NCBI GenBank assembly: GCA_902609685.1
Contig: CACLSR010000009.1
Location: 1-37,074, forward strand
Length of the DNA: 37,074 nt
Reading direction: 5' to 3'
DNA from: an uncultured Pelagibacteraceae bacterium
Lineage (GTDB): Bacteria; Pseudomonadota; Alphaproteobacteria; Pelagibacterales; Pelagibacteraceae
The translations under genes and the position numbers were made by a program. Shown here piece after piece: positions 1-8,396 of the stretch. Under the pieces are notes generated by a model, which was not told the DNA's origin, did no database searches, and saw only the letters and a program-made list of their open reading frames with translations. Numbering within the stretch: position 1 is the first letter of the stretch; every line of letters begins with the position of its first letter.

Positions 1-1394
1 TTGATGAAATTTTTTCAACTTTTTTAGTTAATTCAGAAATTAGAAAAAAGATCAAAAAAATAAAAAAAACAAAGAAAAAATTCAATATTAAAAAACAAAG
101 TGAAATAATATCAAAATTAGATTTTTCCTTAACCAATGATCAAACTAAAACATTAAATGAGATTAACAAAGATTTGTGCTCTGATAACAAGATGTTCAGA
201 TTACTTCAGGGTGATGTTGGTAGTGGTAAAACAATTGTAGCGTTATTATCAGCATTCAATACCATCAGTTCTGATTTTCAAGTAGCAGTAATGGCTCCTA
301 CAGAAATATTAGCAAGACAGCATTTCTTATTAGCAAAAAAAATATATCCAAAAAATATTAAAATAGAATTACTTTCTGGAAAATCATCATACAAAGATAA
401 GAAAAAAATTTTAAATAAACTTATTAAAAAAGAAATTGATATTATTTTTGGAACACATGCCTTATTTCAAAAAAAAGTAGAATTCAAAAAACTAGGTTTA
501 ATAATAATTGATGAACAACACAAATTTGGAGTTAGTCAGAGAAAAAAATTATCTGATAAAGCTGGGAAAGATTGTGATGTTCTTTTAATGACAGCAACAC
601 CAATTCCACGTACTTTAACAATGACTATTTACGGAGATATGGATCTTTCAATTATACGAGAAAAACCAAATAACCGAAAACCTGTAAAAACTTATAGTAA
701 AATTGAAAGTAAGATTGAGGATGTTATTAAATTCATCAAGAAAGAAATACAACTTGGTAATCAAATTTTTTGGGTATGCCCTCTGATAGAAGAATCTAAA
801 AAAATTGATCATTCTTCAGCAGTTAAAAAGTCTGAATATCTAAAAAAAATTTTTCCAAATGAAGTTTATTTGCTTCATGGAAAAACAACTATTGAAGAAA
901 AAGAAAAAATCTTAAACAAATTTTTAAGAAACGAATTTAAGATATTAGTTTCAACTACTATCATTGAAGTTGGTATAGATTTTCCTAATGCAAATGTAAT
1001 TATAATAGAAAATGCAAATAAGTTTGGTTTGTCTCAATTACATCAACTTAGAGGTAGAGTTGGGAGAGGTAACAAACAGTCCTCATGTATATTAATGTTT
1101 AAATCAAATCTAAGTGAAAATGCTAAAAAAAGAATTAATATATTAAAAGACTCTAATGATGGATTTAAAATATCTGAAGAAGATATGAAATTAAGGGGTT
1201 TTGGTGATATTCTTGGTTTTAAACAAAGTGGAATAAAAAACTTTAAATTAGCAGATCCAATACATAATCATGATCTTTTTATTTTAGCTGAAAAAGAAAT
1301 CAAAAGAATCGAAGATGAGAAAGAAGACATAGGGAAATTTAAACCATTAATTAAATTATATGATCGTGCAGATATAATTAATGATATAGCTTAA
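1..1394 (+). CDS. recG: ATP-dependent DNA helicase RecG, 5' truncated
   Basis: RecG is a superfamily 2 helicase that remodels stalled replication forks and branch-migrates Holliday junctions. The reading frame is open from base 3 to the stop at 1392-1394, giving about 463 residues. The family is usually near 680-700, so most of the N-terminal wedge domain lies outside the window. Visible motifs in order are Walker A GDVGSGKT (nt 210-233), the DEQH box (nt 510-521), TATPIPRTL (motif III) and QLRGRVGRG (motif VI). The DEQH box and the PIPRTL extension separate RecG from UvrB and RecQ; Mfd is close in this core but is much longer at the N-terminus. A TTG at 174 is not the start, because homologous sequence continues upstream of it. 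The stop overlaps the stop of the convergent DUF502 gene in a shared TTAA. Confidence 0.95.
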   Translation, partial: DEIFSTFLVNSEIRKKIKKIKKTKKKFNIKKQSEIISKLDFSLTNDQTKTLNEINKDLCSDNKMFRLLQGDVGSGKTIVALLSAFNTISSDFQVAVMAPTEILARQHFLLAKKIYPKNIKIELLSGKSSYKDKKKILNKLIKKEIDIIFGTHALFQKKVEFKKLGLIIIDEQHKFGVSQRKKLSDKAGKDCDVLLMTATPIPRTLTMTIYGDMDLSIIREKPNNRKPVKTYSKIESKIEDVIKFIKKEIQLGNQIFWVCPLIEESKKIDHSSAVKKSEYLKKIFPNEVYLLHGKTTIEEKEKILNKFLRNEFKILVSTTIIEVGIDFPNANVIIIENANKFGLSQLHQLRGRVGRGNKQSSCILMFKSNLSENAKKRINILKDSNDGFKISEEDMKLRGFGDILGFKQSGIKNFKLADPIHNHDLFILAEKEIKRIEDEKEDIGKFKPLIKLYDRADIINDIA

Positions 1395-2011
1395 TTCTTA
1401 CCTGTGGATGTTCCTGCAGAAACAATAAATTTGGATGCCTCTTCAAATGTCATATTCAGATATATAACTTCATCTATAGGGAACATGAGTAAAAAACCAC
1501 TTGTAGGATTTGGCGTAGTTGGAACAAAAACATTTATTAATTTTTTATTTGTTTTTTCAGCCATCTCTCCTTTATTTTCTTTTGTTGCAAATCCAACAGC
1601 CCAAACTCCTTTTCTTGGATATTCCACTAAAACAACACTTTTTTTATCATTGTCATCTTTATTAGAGAATGTCTCTGTCATTTGAACTATCGCCGAATAA
1701 ATAGTTCTTAAAACAGGGATTCTTTTAAATAAATCATCAATGAGTTTAAGAATTCGTTTACCTAAAAATGATAAAGATAAACCCCCAACAATTGTTATAA
1801 AAATTACAGAAATAATTATTTCTATTCCTGGTATTGCAAATGGTAAATAGCTATTAGGGTTAATATTTTCTGGAATTATTTTAGAAGAAATTCCAATCAA
1901 AATTTTACTTAAATACAAAGTAAAACCAATAGGGATTAGTACCACTACACCGGTTATAAAATAGTTTCTAAGAATAAGAGTAAGTGATCGTTTTTTTTTA
2001 TTCTTTTTCAT
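1391..2011 (-). CDS. DUF502 family inner-membrane protein
   Basis: This 206-residue protein has a lysine-rich start, two strong transmembrane segments (about residues 14-36 and 58-82) and a soluble C-terminal part. The arrangement and the motifs KRIPVLRTIYSAIVQ and FVPTTPNPTSGFLL are typical of the DUF502 family. Its molecular function in bacteria is unknown; members are widespread in Alphaproteobacteria and often sit beside recG, as here. It converges on recG with a 4-base overlap of stop codons. A very small hydrophobic ORF (2017-2094) lies just upstream on the same strand. The family call is confident; no function can be assigned. Confidence 0.85.
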   Translation of the reverse strand: MKKNKKKRSLTLILRNYFITGVVVLIPIGFTLYLSKILIGISSKIIPENINPNSYLPFAIPGIEIIISVIFITIVGGLSLSFLGKRILKLIDDLFKRIPVLRTIYSAIVQMTETFSNKDDNDKKSVVLVEYPRKGVWAVGFATKENKGEMAEKTNKKLINVFVPTTPNPTSGFLLMFPIDEVIYLNMTFEEASKFIVSAGTSTGKN

Positions 2012-2016
2012 AAAAT

Positions 2017-2094
2017 TTATTTAAAACTAGAGTAAACTACAAAAGAAATCGCAATTATAAATAAAAATACTAATATTTTATTATTTAGATTCAT
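2017..2094 (-). CDS. Possible 25-residue single-span membrane peptide
   Basis: A short ATG-to-TAA frame encodes MNLNNKILVFLF followed by more hydrophobic residues and a short polar tail. It would form one membrane span with a charged end. It finishes 5 bp before the start codon of the DUF502 gene, so it could be translated from the same message and couple to it. No clear Shine-Dalgarno sequence precedes it. AT-rich DNA yields hydrophobic frames by chance, so this is tentative; conservation between related genomes would decide. Confidence 0.3.
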   Translation of the reverse strand: MNLNNKILVFLFIIAISFVVYSSFK

Positions 2095-2104
2095 ATTAAA
2101 ATAT

Positions 2105-2119
2105 ATTATCAATGATAAT
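2105..2119. repeat. 15-bp perfect palindrome upstream of the M48 protease gene
   Basis: ATTATCA-A-TGATAAT is a perfect 7-bp inverted repeat around one base. It lies 5 bp before the start codon of the metalloprotease gene and is the only clear symmetric element in the 2012-2124 gap. It could be an operator. The half-sites resemble an iron-type (Fur) half-site but in the opposite relative orientation, so no regulator is named. Chance is possible in DNA this AT-rich. Confidence 0.35.
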
Positions 2120-2124
2120 TAAAA

Positions 2125-2946
2125 ATGAATAGAAGAAAATTCTTAACTTATGTTGGTTGTACTTGTTGTAGTTTAGCTCTTAATTCGTGTGCTACTGCAC
2201 CAATCACTGATCGAAAACAATTAAAACTAATCCCTGAAGCTAAATTAAATGCTCAGGCAGCTCAAATTTTTGAAAAAATTAAGAAAAAAGAAAAATTGAT
2301 TACGGGACCAAAACTTAATCAAATAAAAGAAATCGGCAAAAGAATGGAAAATTCCATAGGAGAATATTTTTATCAATCAAAACTTGATGATCCAACAATT
2401 GGTTTTGACTGGGAATATATACTTATTGATAAAAAAAATATAAGAAATGCATTTTGTATGCCAGGAGGTAAAATTGCAGTTTTTTCAGGTATATTAGAAG
2501 TAACCAAAAATACAGATGGATTAGCTGCTGTCATGGGTCATGAAATTGCACATGCTGTAGCTAAACATTCGGTAGAACGAGCGAGCAGAGGTGTTGTTTT
2601 AAATGTAGGGACAAATGTAATTGATATATTATCTGGTGGAAAATTATCTCAAGTTAATAGATCAACAGGTATGAATACTATTGGTATGGTTTCTCAACTA
2701 GGTATAATGAACCCTTTTAATAGAAAACAAGAAACTGAAGCTGACTATTTAGGCATGATTTTTGCCTCTTTATCTGGTTACGATATAAGAGAAACACCTA
2801 AAATTTGGGAAAGAATGAAAAAATTTACTAAAGGTAAAAGACAAGCAGAATTTCTTAGTACACACCCTTCAGCTGAAAATAGAATAAAAAAAATTAACGA
2901 ATGGACGAATAGTATTATTTTAGATTACCCACCAATTAAAATATAA
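2125..2946 (+). CDS. M48-family zinc metalloprotease, probable Tat-exported lipoprotein
   Basis: This 273-residue peptidase carries the zinc motif HEIAH at residues 139-143 and the third-ligand motif ETEAD at 203-207, the signature of periplasmic M48 proteases (LoiP/BepA/Oma1-like) that degrade damaged envelope proteins. The N-terminus is notable. RRKFL at residues 3-7 fits a twin-arginine leader. It is followed by a Cys-rich stretch ending in LNSC (C22), a plausible though imperfect lipobox. The mature protein would therefore be a periplasm-facing lipoprotein, possibly exported folded with its zinc by the TatABC proteins encoded at 15947-17125. It stands alone on the plus strand, between the DUF502 gene and tRNA-Lys. 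There is no TPR tail, so it is not a BepA-type fusion. Confidence 0.88.
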   Translation: MNRRKFLTYVGCTCCSLALNSCATAPITDRKQLKLIPEAKLNAQAAQIFEKIKKKEKLITGPKLNQIKEIGKRMENSIGEYFYQSKLDDPTIGFDWEYILIDKKNIRNAFCMPGGKIAVFSGILEVTKNTDGLAAVMGHEIAHAVAKHSVERASRGVVLNVGTNVIDILSGGKLSQVNRSTGMNTIGMVSQLGIMNPFNRKQETEADYLGMIFASLSGYDIRETPKIWERMKKFTKGKRQAEFLSTHPSAENRIKKINEWTNSIILDYPPIKI

Positions 2947-2958
2947 AACATTAATTAA

Positions 2959-3034
<76 letters not shown>

Positions 3035-3105
3035 AAAATTACTTCGTATATACATATTTATTTTAATATTTCAAATAGGAATTGATGAGACATATAGTTT
3101 CTTTA

Positions 3106-4218
3106 TCACAACTTATCTATGTATTTATCATGAAATTCATTAAAAGTGCCTTTTTGAATATTTTTTCTTATTTCACTCATTAATTCTTGATAAAAGTTGA
3201 TATTATTTAACGTTAAAAGCATCGATCCTAAAATTTCATTAGTATTAAATAAATGATTTAAATAATTTTTTGAATATTTGTTTAAATTTAAATTTTGACA
3301 CTTTTCATCAAGAGGTGAATTATCATTTTGATATTTATTATTTTTGATATTTACTCTTCCATTCCATGTAAAAGCCAGGCCTGTTCTTCCTGATCTAGTC
3401 GGCATTACACAATCAAACATGTCTATTCCTCTTTTAACTGCACCTAAAATATCAGAAGGTGTGCCTACACCCATTAAATAATGCGGCTTATTTTCTGGAA
3501 GGTTTTCCTTGATATCATCTAAAACTTTAAACATTTCATCTTGTGTTTCACCAACTGCAAGACCACCAATGGCATATCCATCAAAATTTAGATTTAACAA
3601 ACCTTTTAGAGATAAAAGTCTCAAATCTTTAAAAAGACCTCCTTGAACTATGCCAAACAGAGCTTTATGAGGATTTTTTCCAAAGGCTTTTTTAGATCTA
3701 TCAGCCCAATATAATGATAACTCCATTGATTTTTTAATAAATTCATAGTCATCCGTTTTCTTTGGACATTCATCCATGATCATTACAATATCTGAATTCA
3801 AACCAAGTTGAATTTTAATACTTTCTTCAGGGCTTAAATAAAATTTTTTTCCATCGACATGAGAGTTAAAAATTGCACCTTTTTCTCGATCTATTTTATT
3901 TAATTTTGAAAGAGACATTACTTGAAAACCACCTGAGTCAGTAAGTATTGGTAAATCACAATTCATAAAGGAATGTAATCCGCCAGCGTTTTGAATTCGT
4001 TCAACTCCTGGACGGATCATTAAATGATATGTATTAGCTAAAATTATATCTGAGCCAGTTTTTTTAATATCGTCAATCGTACAAGCTTTTACAGTTGCCT
4101 GAGTTCCAACTGGCATAAAAGCAGGAGTTCTAATAACACCTCTATGCGTTTCTATAATTCCTTCTCTTGCATAGCCATCTTTGTTCAATAATTTAAAGGC
4201 AAATTCTTTTAATGCCAT
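3106..4218 (-). CDS. tgt: tRNA-guanine transglycosylase (Tgt) with a degenerate zinc site
   Basis: Tgt replaces guanine-34 of tRNAs with GUN anticodons by preQ1, an early step to queuosine. At 370 residues it is full length. The catalytic parts are intact: DSGGFQVMSL (D94), MDEC (D149), GIVQGG, GLAVGE and FDCVMPTRSGRTG with nucleophile D269. The C-terminal zinc module is not. The family motif C-x-C-x2-C with a later His (302/304/307/333 in E. coli) reads C307, N309, L312 and N338 here, so only the first ligand survives. The surrounding fold sequence (NYLNHLF, EILGSMLLTLNNINFYQELM) is well conserved, which argues against a frameshift. Six bases separate it from the cyclophilin gene. In many Alphaproteobacteria queA sits between those two genes; it is absent here. 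See findings for the zinc question. Confidence 0.95.
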   Translation of the reverse strand: MALKEFAFKLLNKDGYAREGIIETHRGVIRTPAFMPVGTQATVKACTIDDIKKTGSDIILANTYHLMIRPGVERIQNAGGLHSFMNCDLPILTDSGGFQVMSLSKLNKIDREKGAIFNSHVDGKKFYLSPEESIKIQLGLNSDIVMIMDECPKKTDDYEFIKKSMELSLYWADRSKKAFGKNPHKALFGIVQGGLFKDLRLLSLKGLLNLNFDGYAIGGLAVGETQDEMFKVLDDIKENLPENKPHYLMGVGTPSDILGAVKRGIDMFDCVMPTRSGRTGLAFTWNGRVNIKNNKYQNDNSPLDEKCQNLNLNKYSKNYLNHLFNTNEILGSMLLTLNNINFYQELMSEIRKNIQKGTFNEFHDKYIDKL

Positions 4219-4224
4219 TAAATA

Positions 4225-4785
4225 TTATAATGATTTAAAACTAATTATTTTATCTGGATCTGTGACGGCACCATTATTGTTTTCATCACCACGTTTAATT
4301 TTATCAACAAATTCCATTCCTTCAATCACTTTTCCAAAAACTGTATATTGGTTATCTAGAAAAGGAGCAGGTTTAAAACAAATAAAAAATTGGCTATTTG
4401 CACTATTTGGATCTTGTGATCTAGCCATAGATAAAGTTCCTCTATCATGAGGTAAATTATTAAATTCTTGTTTTAGGTCTGGTAAATCTGATCCTCCCAT
4501 TCCTGCCATTCTTAAATTAAAATCACTTGATGATGAATTTCCAAATTTTACATCACCAGTTTGTGCCATGAAACCATCAATAACTCTGTGAAAAACAACA
4601 TTATCATATTTGCCGCTATTGGCTAAATCTTTAATTCTTTTAACATGATTAGGTGCTACATCTTCAAATAATTCAATTTTAACATCTCCATCTTTAAGTT
4701 TCAAAATCATAATATTCTCCTCTGACATTACTTGGTTTATGGTTAAAAAAAAGAAAATAAATATATTTATTAAAATTTTATTCAT
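4225..4785 (-). CDS. Secreted cyclophilin-type peptidyl-prolyl cis-trans isomerase
   Basis: The protein catalyses proline cis-trans isomerisation during protein folding. Of its 186 residues, the first 20 or so form a signal peptide (MNKILINIFIFFFLTINQ...), so it acts in the periplasm like PpiA. The cyclophilin core shows FHRVIDGFMAQTGD, with the catalytic Arg and the Phe/Met/Gln of the active site, then GTLSMARSQDPNSANSQFFI and NQYTVFGKV. A Tyr stands where human cyclophilin A has the Trp-containing segment. It lies in a same-strand run ssb-gyrA-coaD-ppi-tgt; its start overlaps the end of coaD by 8 bases, suggesting translational coupling. Confidence 0.93.
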   Translation of the reverse strand: MNKILINIFIFFFLTINQVMSEENIMILKLKDGDVKIELFEDVAPNHVKRIKDLANSGKYDNVVFHRVIDGFMAQTGDVKFGNSSSSDFNLRMAGMGGSDLPDLKQEFNNLPHDRGTLSMARSQDPNSANSQFFICFKPAPFLDNQYTVFGKVIEGMEFVDKIKRGDENNNGAVTDPDKIISFKSL

Positions 4786-5272
4786 ATTTTCTTTTTAGTA
4801 ATTTAATTGTACTTTTGGTAGTAAATTTTTTGATATCACCTTTTAAATTTACTATTTCTTTAACAAATCTTGATGAAATAATCTGATTTTCAACATCAGA
4901 CATTAAAAAAAGAGTTTCAATATTTTTATTTAATTTTCTATTCATCCCTGCTAGTTGAAATTCATATTCAAAATCTGAAACTGCTCTTAATCCTCTTAAA
5001 ATAATATTTGATTTATACTTTTTGCATAATTCAGTTGTTAAAGAGCTAAAAGAAATTACGACAACTTTTTTTTTGTTCAGTTTCAAATCATAAAATAAAG
5101 CTTTTTTTACAATTTCAATTCGTTCATCAGAATCAAATAAATAATCCTTATTTTCAACGTTAGATACTGCTACAACAATCTTATCAAAAAGTTTTAAACC
5201 TTTTTTAATAACATCAATATGGCCAAACGTAATTGGATCAAATGTTCCAGGATAGATTGCAACTTTATTCAT
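4778..5272 (-). CDS. coaD: Phosphopantetheine adenylyltransferase
   Basis: CoaD transfers AMP from ATP to 4'-phosphopantetheine, the penultimate step of coenzyme A synthesis in the cytoplasm. The 164-residue length is standard. The nucleotidyltransferase signature YPGTFDPITFGHIDVI holds T10 and the catalytic H18. RGLRAVSDFEYEFQLAGMN and ISSRFVKEI are family motifs in the substrate pocket. Its start codon overlaps the gyrA stop by one base (5272), and its 3' end overlaps the cyclophilin gene by 8 bases, so it is embedded in one transcript with both. Confidence 0.97.
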   Translation of the reverse strand: MNKVAIYPGTFDPITFGHIDVIKKGLKLFDKIVVAVSNVENKDYLFDSDERIEIVKKALFYDLKLNKKKVVVISFSSLTTELCKKYKSNIILRGLRAVSDFEYEFQLAGMNRKLNKNIETLFLMSDVENQIISSRFVKEIVNLKGDIKKFTTKSTIKLLKRKYE

Positions 5273-7851
5273 TAAACTAAGTTATCATCTATTTTATCAG
5301 CTGAAACAACTTTTTCTTCTCCAGTTAATTTAATAATTCTAACACCCTGAGTATTTCTACCCGCAGTTCTAATTTCTTTTACCGCTACACGTATTACTCT
5401 TCCTTTGTTAGTAGATATAAGTATTTCATCACCATCATATACAGGGAAAGAGGATGAGATATTACCATTTCTTGGTGAATTTATAATACCGATAATTCCC
5501 TTTCCACCTCTATTAGTTACTCTATATTCCGTATGACTAGTTTTTTTACCAAAACCATTTTCTGTTATTGATAATATGAACTTTTCTTTAGCTTTTAATT
5601 CTGATTGCTCATCTTTTGACTTCTTCCCATTTTTTTTAGATTTATCATTATCTATAATTGAAAGAGAGACAATTTGATCGTTTGGAGACAAAACAATACC
5701 TTTAATCCCTTTAGAGGATCTACCCTTAAAAACTCTCAATTTTTTAGACTCAAAACGTATGCATTTTCCTAATTTGGTACTTAAAATTATATCTTGATCA
5801 TCCTTGCAAATTTTAACTCCAACAATTTTATCATTATTGTCTAATTTCATTGCAATTTTTCCAGATGTATTGATTGAAGAAAAATCCTCTAAACTATTTT
5901 TTCTAATTTTCCCTTGAGCAGTGGCAAATACAATTTGATAATTTTTCATTTCAGATTTATTATCGGGAAAAGGCATAATAGAACTTATTGACTGATGGTT
6001 TTTTAGTGGAAGAATATTAAACAACGATTTTCCCTTAGAAACTGAAGATCCCTCAGGTATTTTCCAAGCTTTTATTCTATAAACTAAACCTTCTGTAGAG
6101 AAAAACAAAACTGAGGTATGTGTATTGACTGATAGAGTTTGGACTACAGAATCTTCGTTTCTGGTAGTCATGCCAGTTTTTCCTTTACCTCCTCTTTTTT
6201 GTGTCTTAACACTTTTCAAAGATCCACGCTTGATGTAACCCTGCAATGTAACTGTGATCAATACAGATTGTTTTTGAATGGTTTCTTCTATATCGTAATT
6301 TAATACAGCATCAATTATTTTAGTTCTTCGGGGTGATGAATATTTATCTTTAATATTCTTTAACTCTTCGCTAATAACTTTTAACAATTCTTTTTTAGAT
6401 GAAATTATTTTTTTATATTTCGTAATTAATTCAGCTAACTTCTTAATTTCTATTTCAATTTCATTTATTCCTAATGCTGTCAGTTTTTGTAATCTTAATT
6501 CTAAAATAGCATTCACTTGTAAAGTTGATAAGGAGTATAAAGTTTTTGATTTTGAACTTTCTACAAGTGAAATTAATTTTTTTGACTTATTAATTTTCCA
6601 TTTGGTTTGTAAAAGAGATTTCTTTGCATCTTCTGGATTTTTTGATGATCTGATTATTTTGATAACTTTGTCTAAATTTTCAACTGATATCGATAAACCT
6701 ATTAAGATATGTGCTCGCTCTTCAGCTTTTTGTAAATCAAATTTTGTTTTTTTGACTACAACGTCCTCTCTAAAGGATAAAAAATTTGATAAGAAATCTT
6801 TTAAGTTACAAGTTTCAGGTTTGCCATCAACTATTGCGAGTGTATTAAATCCAAATGAACTTTCAATTTGTGTATTCTTGTAAAGTTGTCTTTTTACTGT
6901 TTCAGGTTCTACTCCACTTCTCAAATCTATTGAAACTCTGATTCCTTCTCGATTAGACTCATCTCTTATATCTCTTATACCCTCAATTTTTTTTTCTCTA
7001 ACAAGCTGAGCAATTCTCTCATTCAAAACAGATTTATTAACTTGATAAGGAATTGATGTGATAACTAATCTTTCTCTTCCATTTTTTAAACTTTCTATAG
7101 AAATTTCACCTCTAATTTTAAAAGAACCTCTGCCTTTGTTATAACCTTGTTTGATCATATCTTTTCCAATTATTACTCCTCCAGTTGGAAAATCGGGCCC
7201 AGGTATGTGCTTCATAAGATCTTTAATTTTAATATCTTTATTTTCAATTAAAGCTAATGTTCCGTTAATTATTTCACCTAGATTATGTGGTGGTATGCTA
7301 GTTGCCATTCCAACTGCAATCCCACCTGCACCATTTACTAATAAATTAGGAAATTGAGCTGGTAAAACTGTTGGTTCTTTCTCCGTTTCGTCGTAATTAT
7401 TTTTGAATGAAATTGTATTCTTTTCAATATCATCAATTAAATATTGTGAAACTTTAGATAATCTAGTTTCTGTATATCTCATCGCAGCAGCAGGATCGCC
7501 ATCAATTGATCCAAAATTTCCTTGTCCATCAACTAAAGGTAGGCTCATTGAAAAATCCTGAACCATTCTTACTAGAGCATCATAAACTGACTGATCTCCA
7601 TGCGGGTGATACTTACCAATAACATCTCCAACAATTCTTGCAGATTTTCTAAATTGTTTTGACCAATCATATCCACCTTTGTACATCGCATACAAAATTC
7701 TTCTATGAACTGGTTTTAAACCATCTCGTATATCAGGAAGTGCTCTACTGACTATAACACTCATTGCATACGATAGATAAGATGAGCTCATCTCATCATG
7801 CATTGAGATTAATTTTATATTCTTATCCTCAGGAATTTCAGTTTTTTGCAT
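5272..7851 (-). CDS. gyrA: DNA gyrase subunit A
   Basis: GyrA is the DNA-cleaving subunit of the A2B2 enzyme that introduces negative supercoils. At 859 residues it is near the usual 820-900. The catalytic tyrosine is Y126 in [11 protein letters not shown]. The C-terminal wrapping domain contains a GyrA box, QKRGGKG, which separates GyrA from ParC. In the quinolone-determining region [13 protein letters not shown], the position equal to E. coli S83 is Gln (Q87) while D91 (E. coli D87) is kept. A lysine- and serine-rich linker ([18 protein letters not shown]) interrupts the C-terminal beta-pinwheel. The gene begins 5 bp after the ssb stop and runs into coaD with a one-base overlap. Confidence 0.98.
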   Translation of the reverse strand: MQKTEIPEDKNIKLISMHDEMSSSYLSYAMSVIVSRALPDIRDGLKPVHRRILYAMYKGGYDWSKQFRKSARIVGDVIGKYHPHGDQSVYDALVRMVQDFSMSLPLVDGQGNFGSIDGDPAAAMRYTETRLSKVSQYLIDDIEKNTISFKNNYDETEKEPTVLPAQFPNLLVNGAGGIAVGMATSIPPHNLGEIINGTLALIENKDIKIKDLMKHIPGPDFPTGGVIIGKDMIKQGYNKGRGSFKIRGEISIESLKNGRERLVITSIPYQVNKSVLNERIAQLVREKKIEGIRDIRDESNREGIRVSIDLRSGVEPETVKRQLYKNTQIESSFGFNTLAIVDGKPETCNLKDFLSNFLSFREDVVVKKTKFDLQKAEERAHILIGLSISVENLDKVIKIIRSSKNPEDAKKSLLQTKWKINKSKKLISLVESSKSKTLYSLSTLQVNAILELRLQKLTALGINEIEIEIKKLAELITKYKKIISSKKELLKVISEELKNIKDKYSSPRRTKIIDAVLNYDIEETIQKQSVLITVTLQGYIKRGSLKSVKTQKRGGKGKTGMTTRNEDSVVQTLSVNTHTSVLFFSTEGLVYRIKAWKIPEGSSVSKGKSLFNILPLKNHQSISSIMPFPDNKSEMKNYQIVFATAQGKIRKNSLEDFSSINTSGKIAMKLDNNDKIVGVKICKDDQDIILSTKLGKCIRFESKKLRVFKGRSSKGIKGIVLSPNDQIVSLSIIDNDKSKKNGKKSKDEQSELKAKEKFILSITENGFGKKTSHTEYRVTNRGGKGIIGIINSPRNGNISSSFPVYDGDEILISTNKGRVIRVAVKEIRTAGRNTQGVRIIKLTGEEKVVSADKIDDNLV

Positions 7852-7856
7852 AAATA

Positions 7857-8306
7857 TTAAAATGGAATTTCATCATCCATGTCATTTGAAATTTGTGACA
7901 TGTCATCATTATTAGATTGAGTATTATCATTTGAAATACTTCCACCTGAATTACCTCCACCTAACATGGTTAAAGATGAGTTATATCCTTGAATAACAAT
8001 TTCAGTCGAGTATTTGTCTTGACCAGACTGCTCATCTTTCCATTTTCGAGTCGTTAATTGTCCCTCAACATATATTTGGGCTCCCTTCTTTAAATATTGT
8101 TGAACAACATTTACTAATCCCTCATTGAATACAACTATACGGTGCCATTCTGTTTTTTCTTTTTTTTCACCAGTATTCTTATCTTTCCAAGATTGACTTG
8201 TTGCTAGACTTAATCTTGCAACACTTTTGCCATTTACCATTTGTTTGATCTCTGGATCTGCGCCCAAACGACCAATTAAAAGTACTTTATTTAAACTTCC
8301 AGCCAT
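7857..8306 (-). CDS. ssb: Single-stranded DNA-binding protein
   Basis: SSB coats single-stranded DNA and recruits replication and repair enzymes through its C-terminal tip. The 149-residue protein starts with the OB-fold signature [16 protein letters not shown]. It also shows WHRIVVFNE and [13 protein letters not shown], a Gly/Ser/Asn-rich linker (about residues 116-138), and the acidic partner-binding tail DDEIPF. It is the first gene of the run ssb-gyrA-coaD-ppi-tgt and diverges from uvrA across 90 bp, the classic bacterial arrangement of these two genes. An extended -10 promoter is visible upstream (8341-8349). Confidence 0.97.
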   Translation of the reverse strand: MAGSLNKVLLIGRLGADPEIKQMVNGKSVARLSLATSQSWKDKNTGEKKEKTEWHRIVVFNEGLVNVVQQYLKKGAQIYVEGQLTTRKWKDEQSGQDKYSTEIVIQGYNSSLTMLGGGNSGGSISNDNTQSNNDDMSQISNDMDDEIPF

Positions 8307-8340
8307 AATATTTTAATATTTGTTAAATTTGTTAATTAGA

Positions 8341-8349
8341 ATTATACCA
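8341..8349 (-). promoter_or_regulatory. ssb: Extended -10 promoter element for ssb
   Basis: On the minus strand the sequence reads TGGTATAAT, a perfect TATAAT hexamer with the TGn extension. It would start transcription near 8334, about 28 bases before the ssb start codon. No good -35 lies at 17 bp, as expected for an extended -10 promoter. No alphaproteobacterial LexA box (GTTC-N7-GTTC) was found in this uvrA-ssb gap. Confidence 0.5.
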
Positions 8350-8396
8350 CAATTTACTCTGAATATTAATTTTATTAAGTCAAAGCAACAAAAATT

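Noticed and set aside
8319..8338. TTGTTAAATTTGTTAATT as a possible SOS (LexA) direct repeat before uvrA
   Set aside because: The half-sites are GTTA with 9-bp spacing, not GTTC with 11-bp spacing, and such repeats are frequent by chance in AT-rich DNA.
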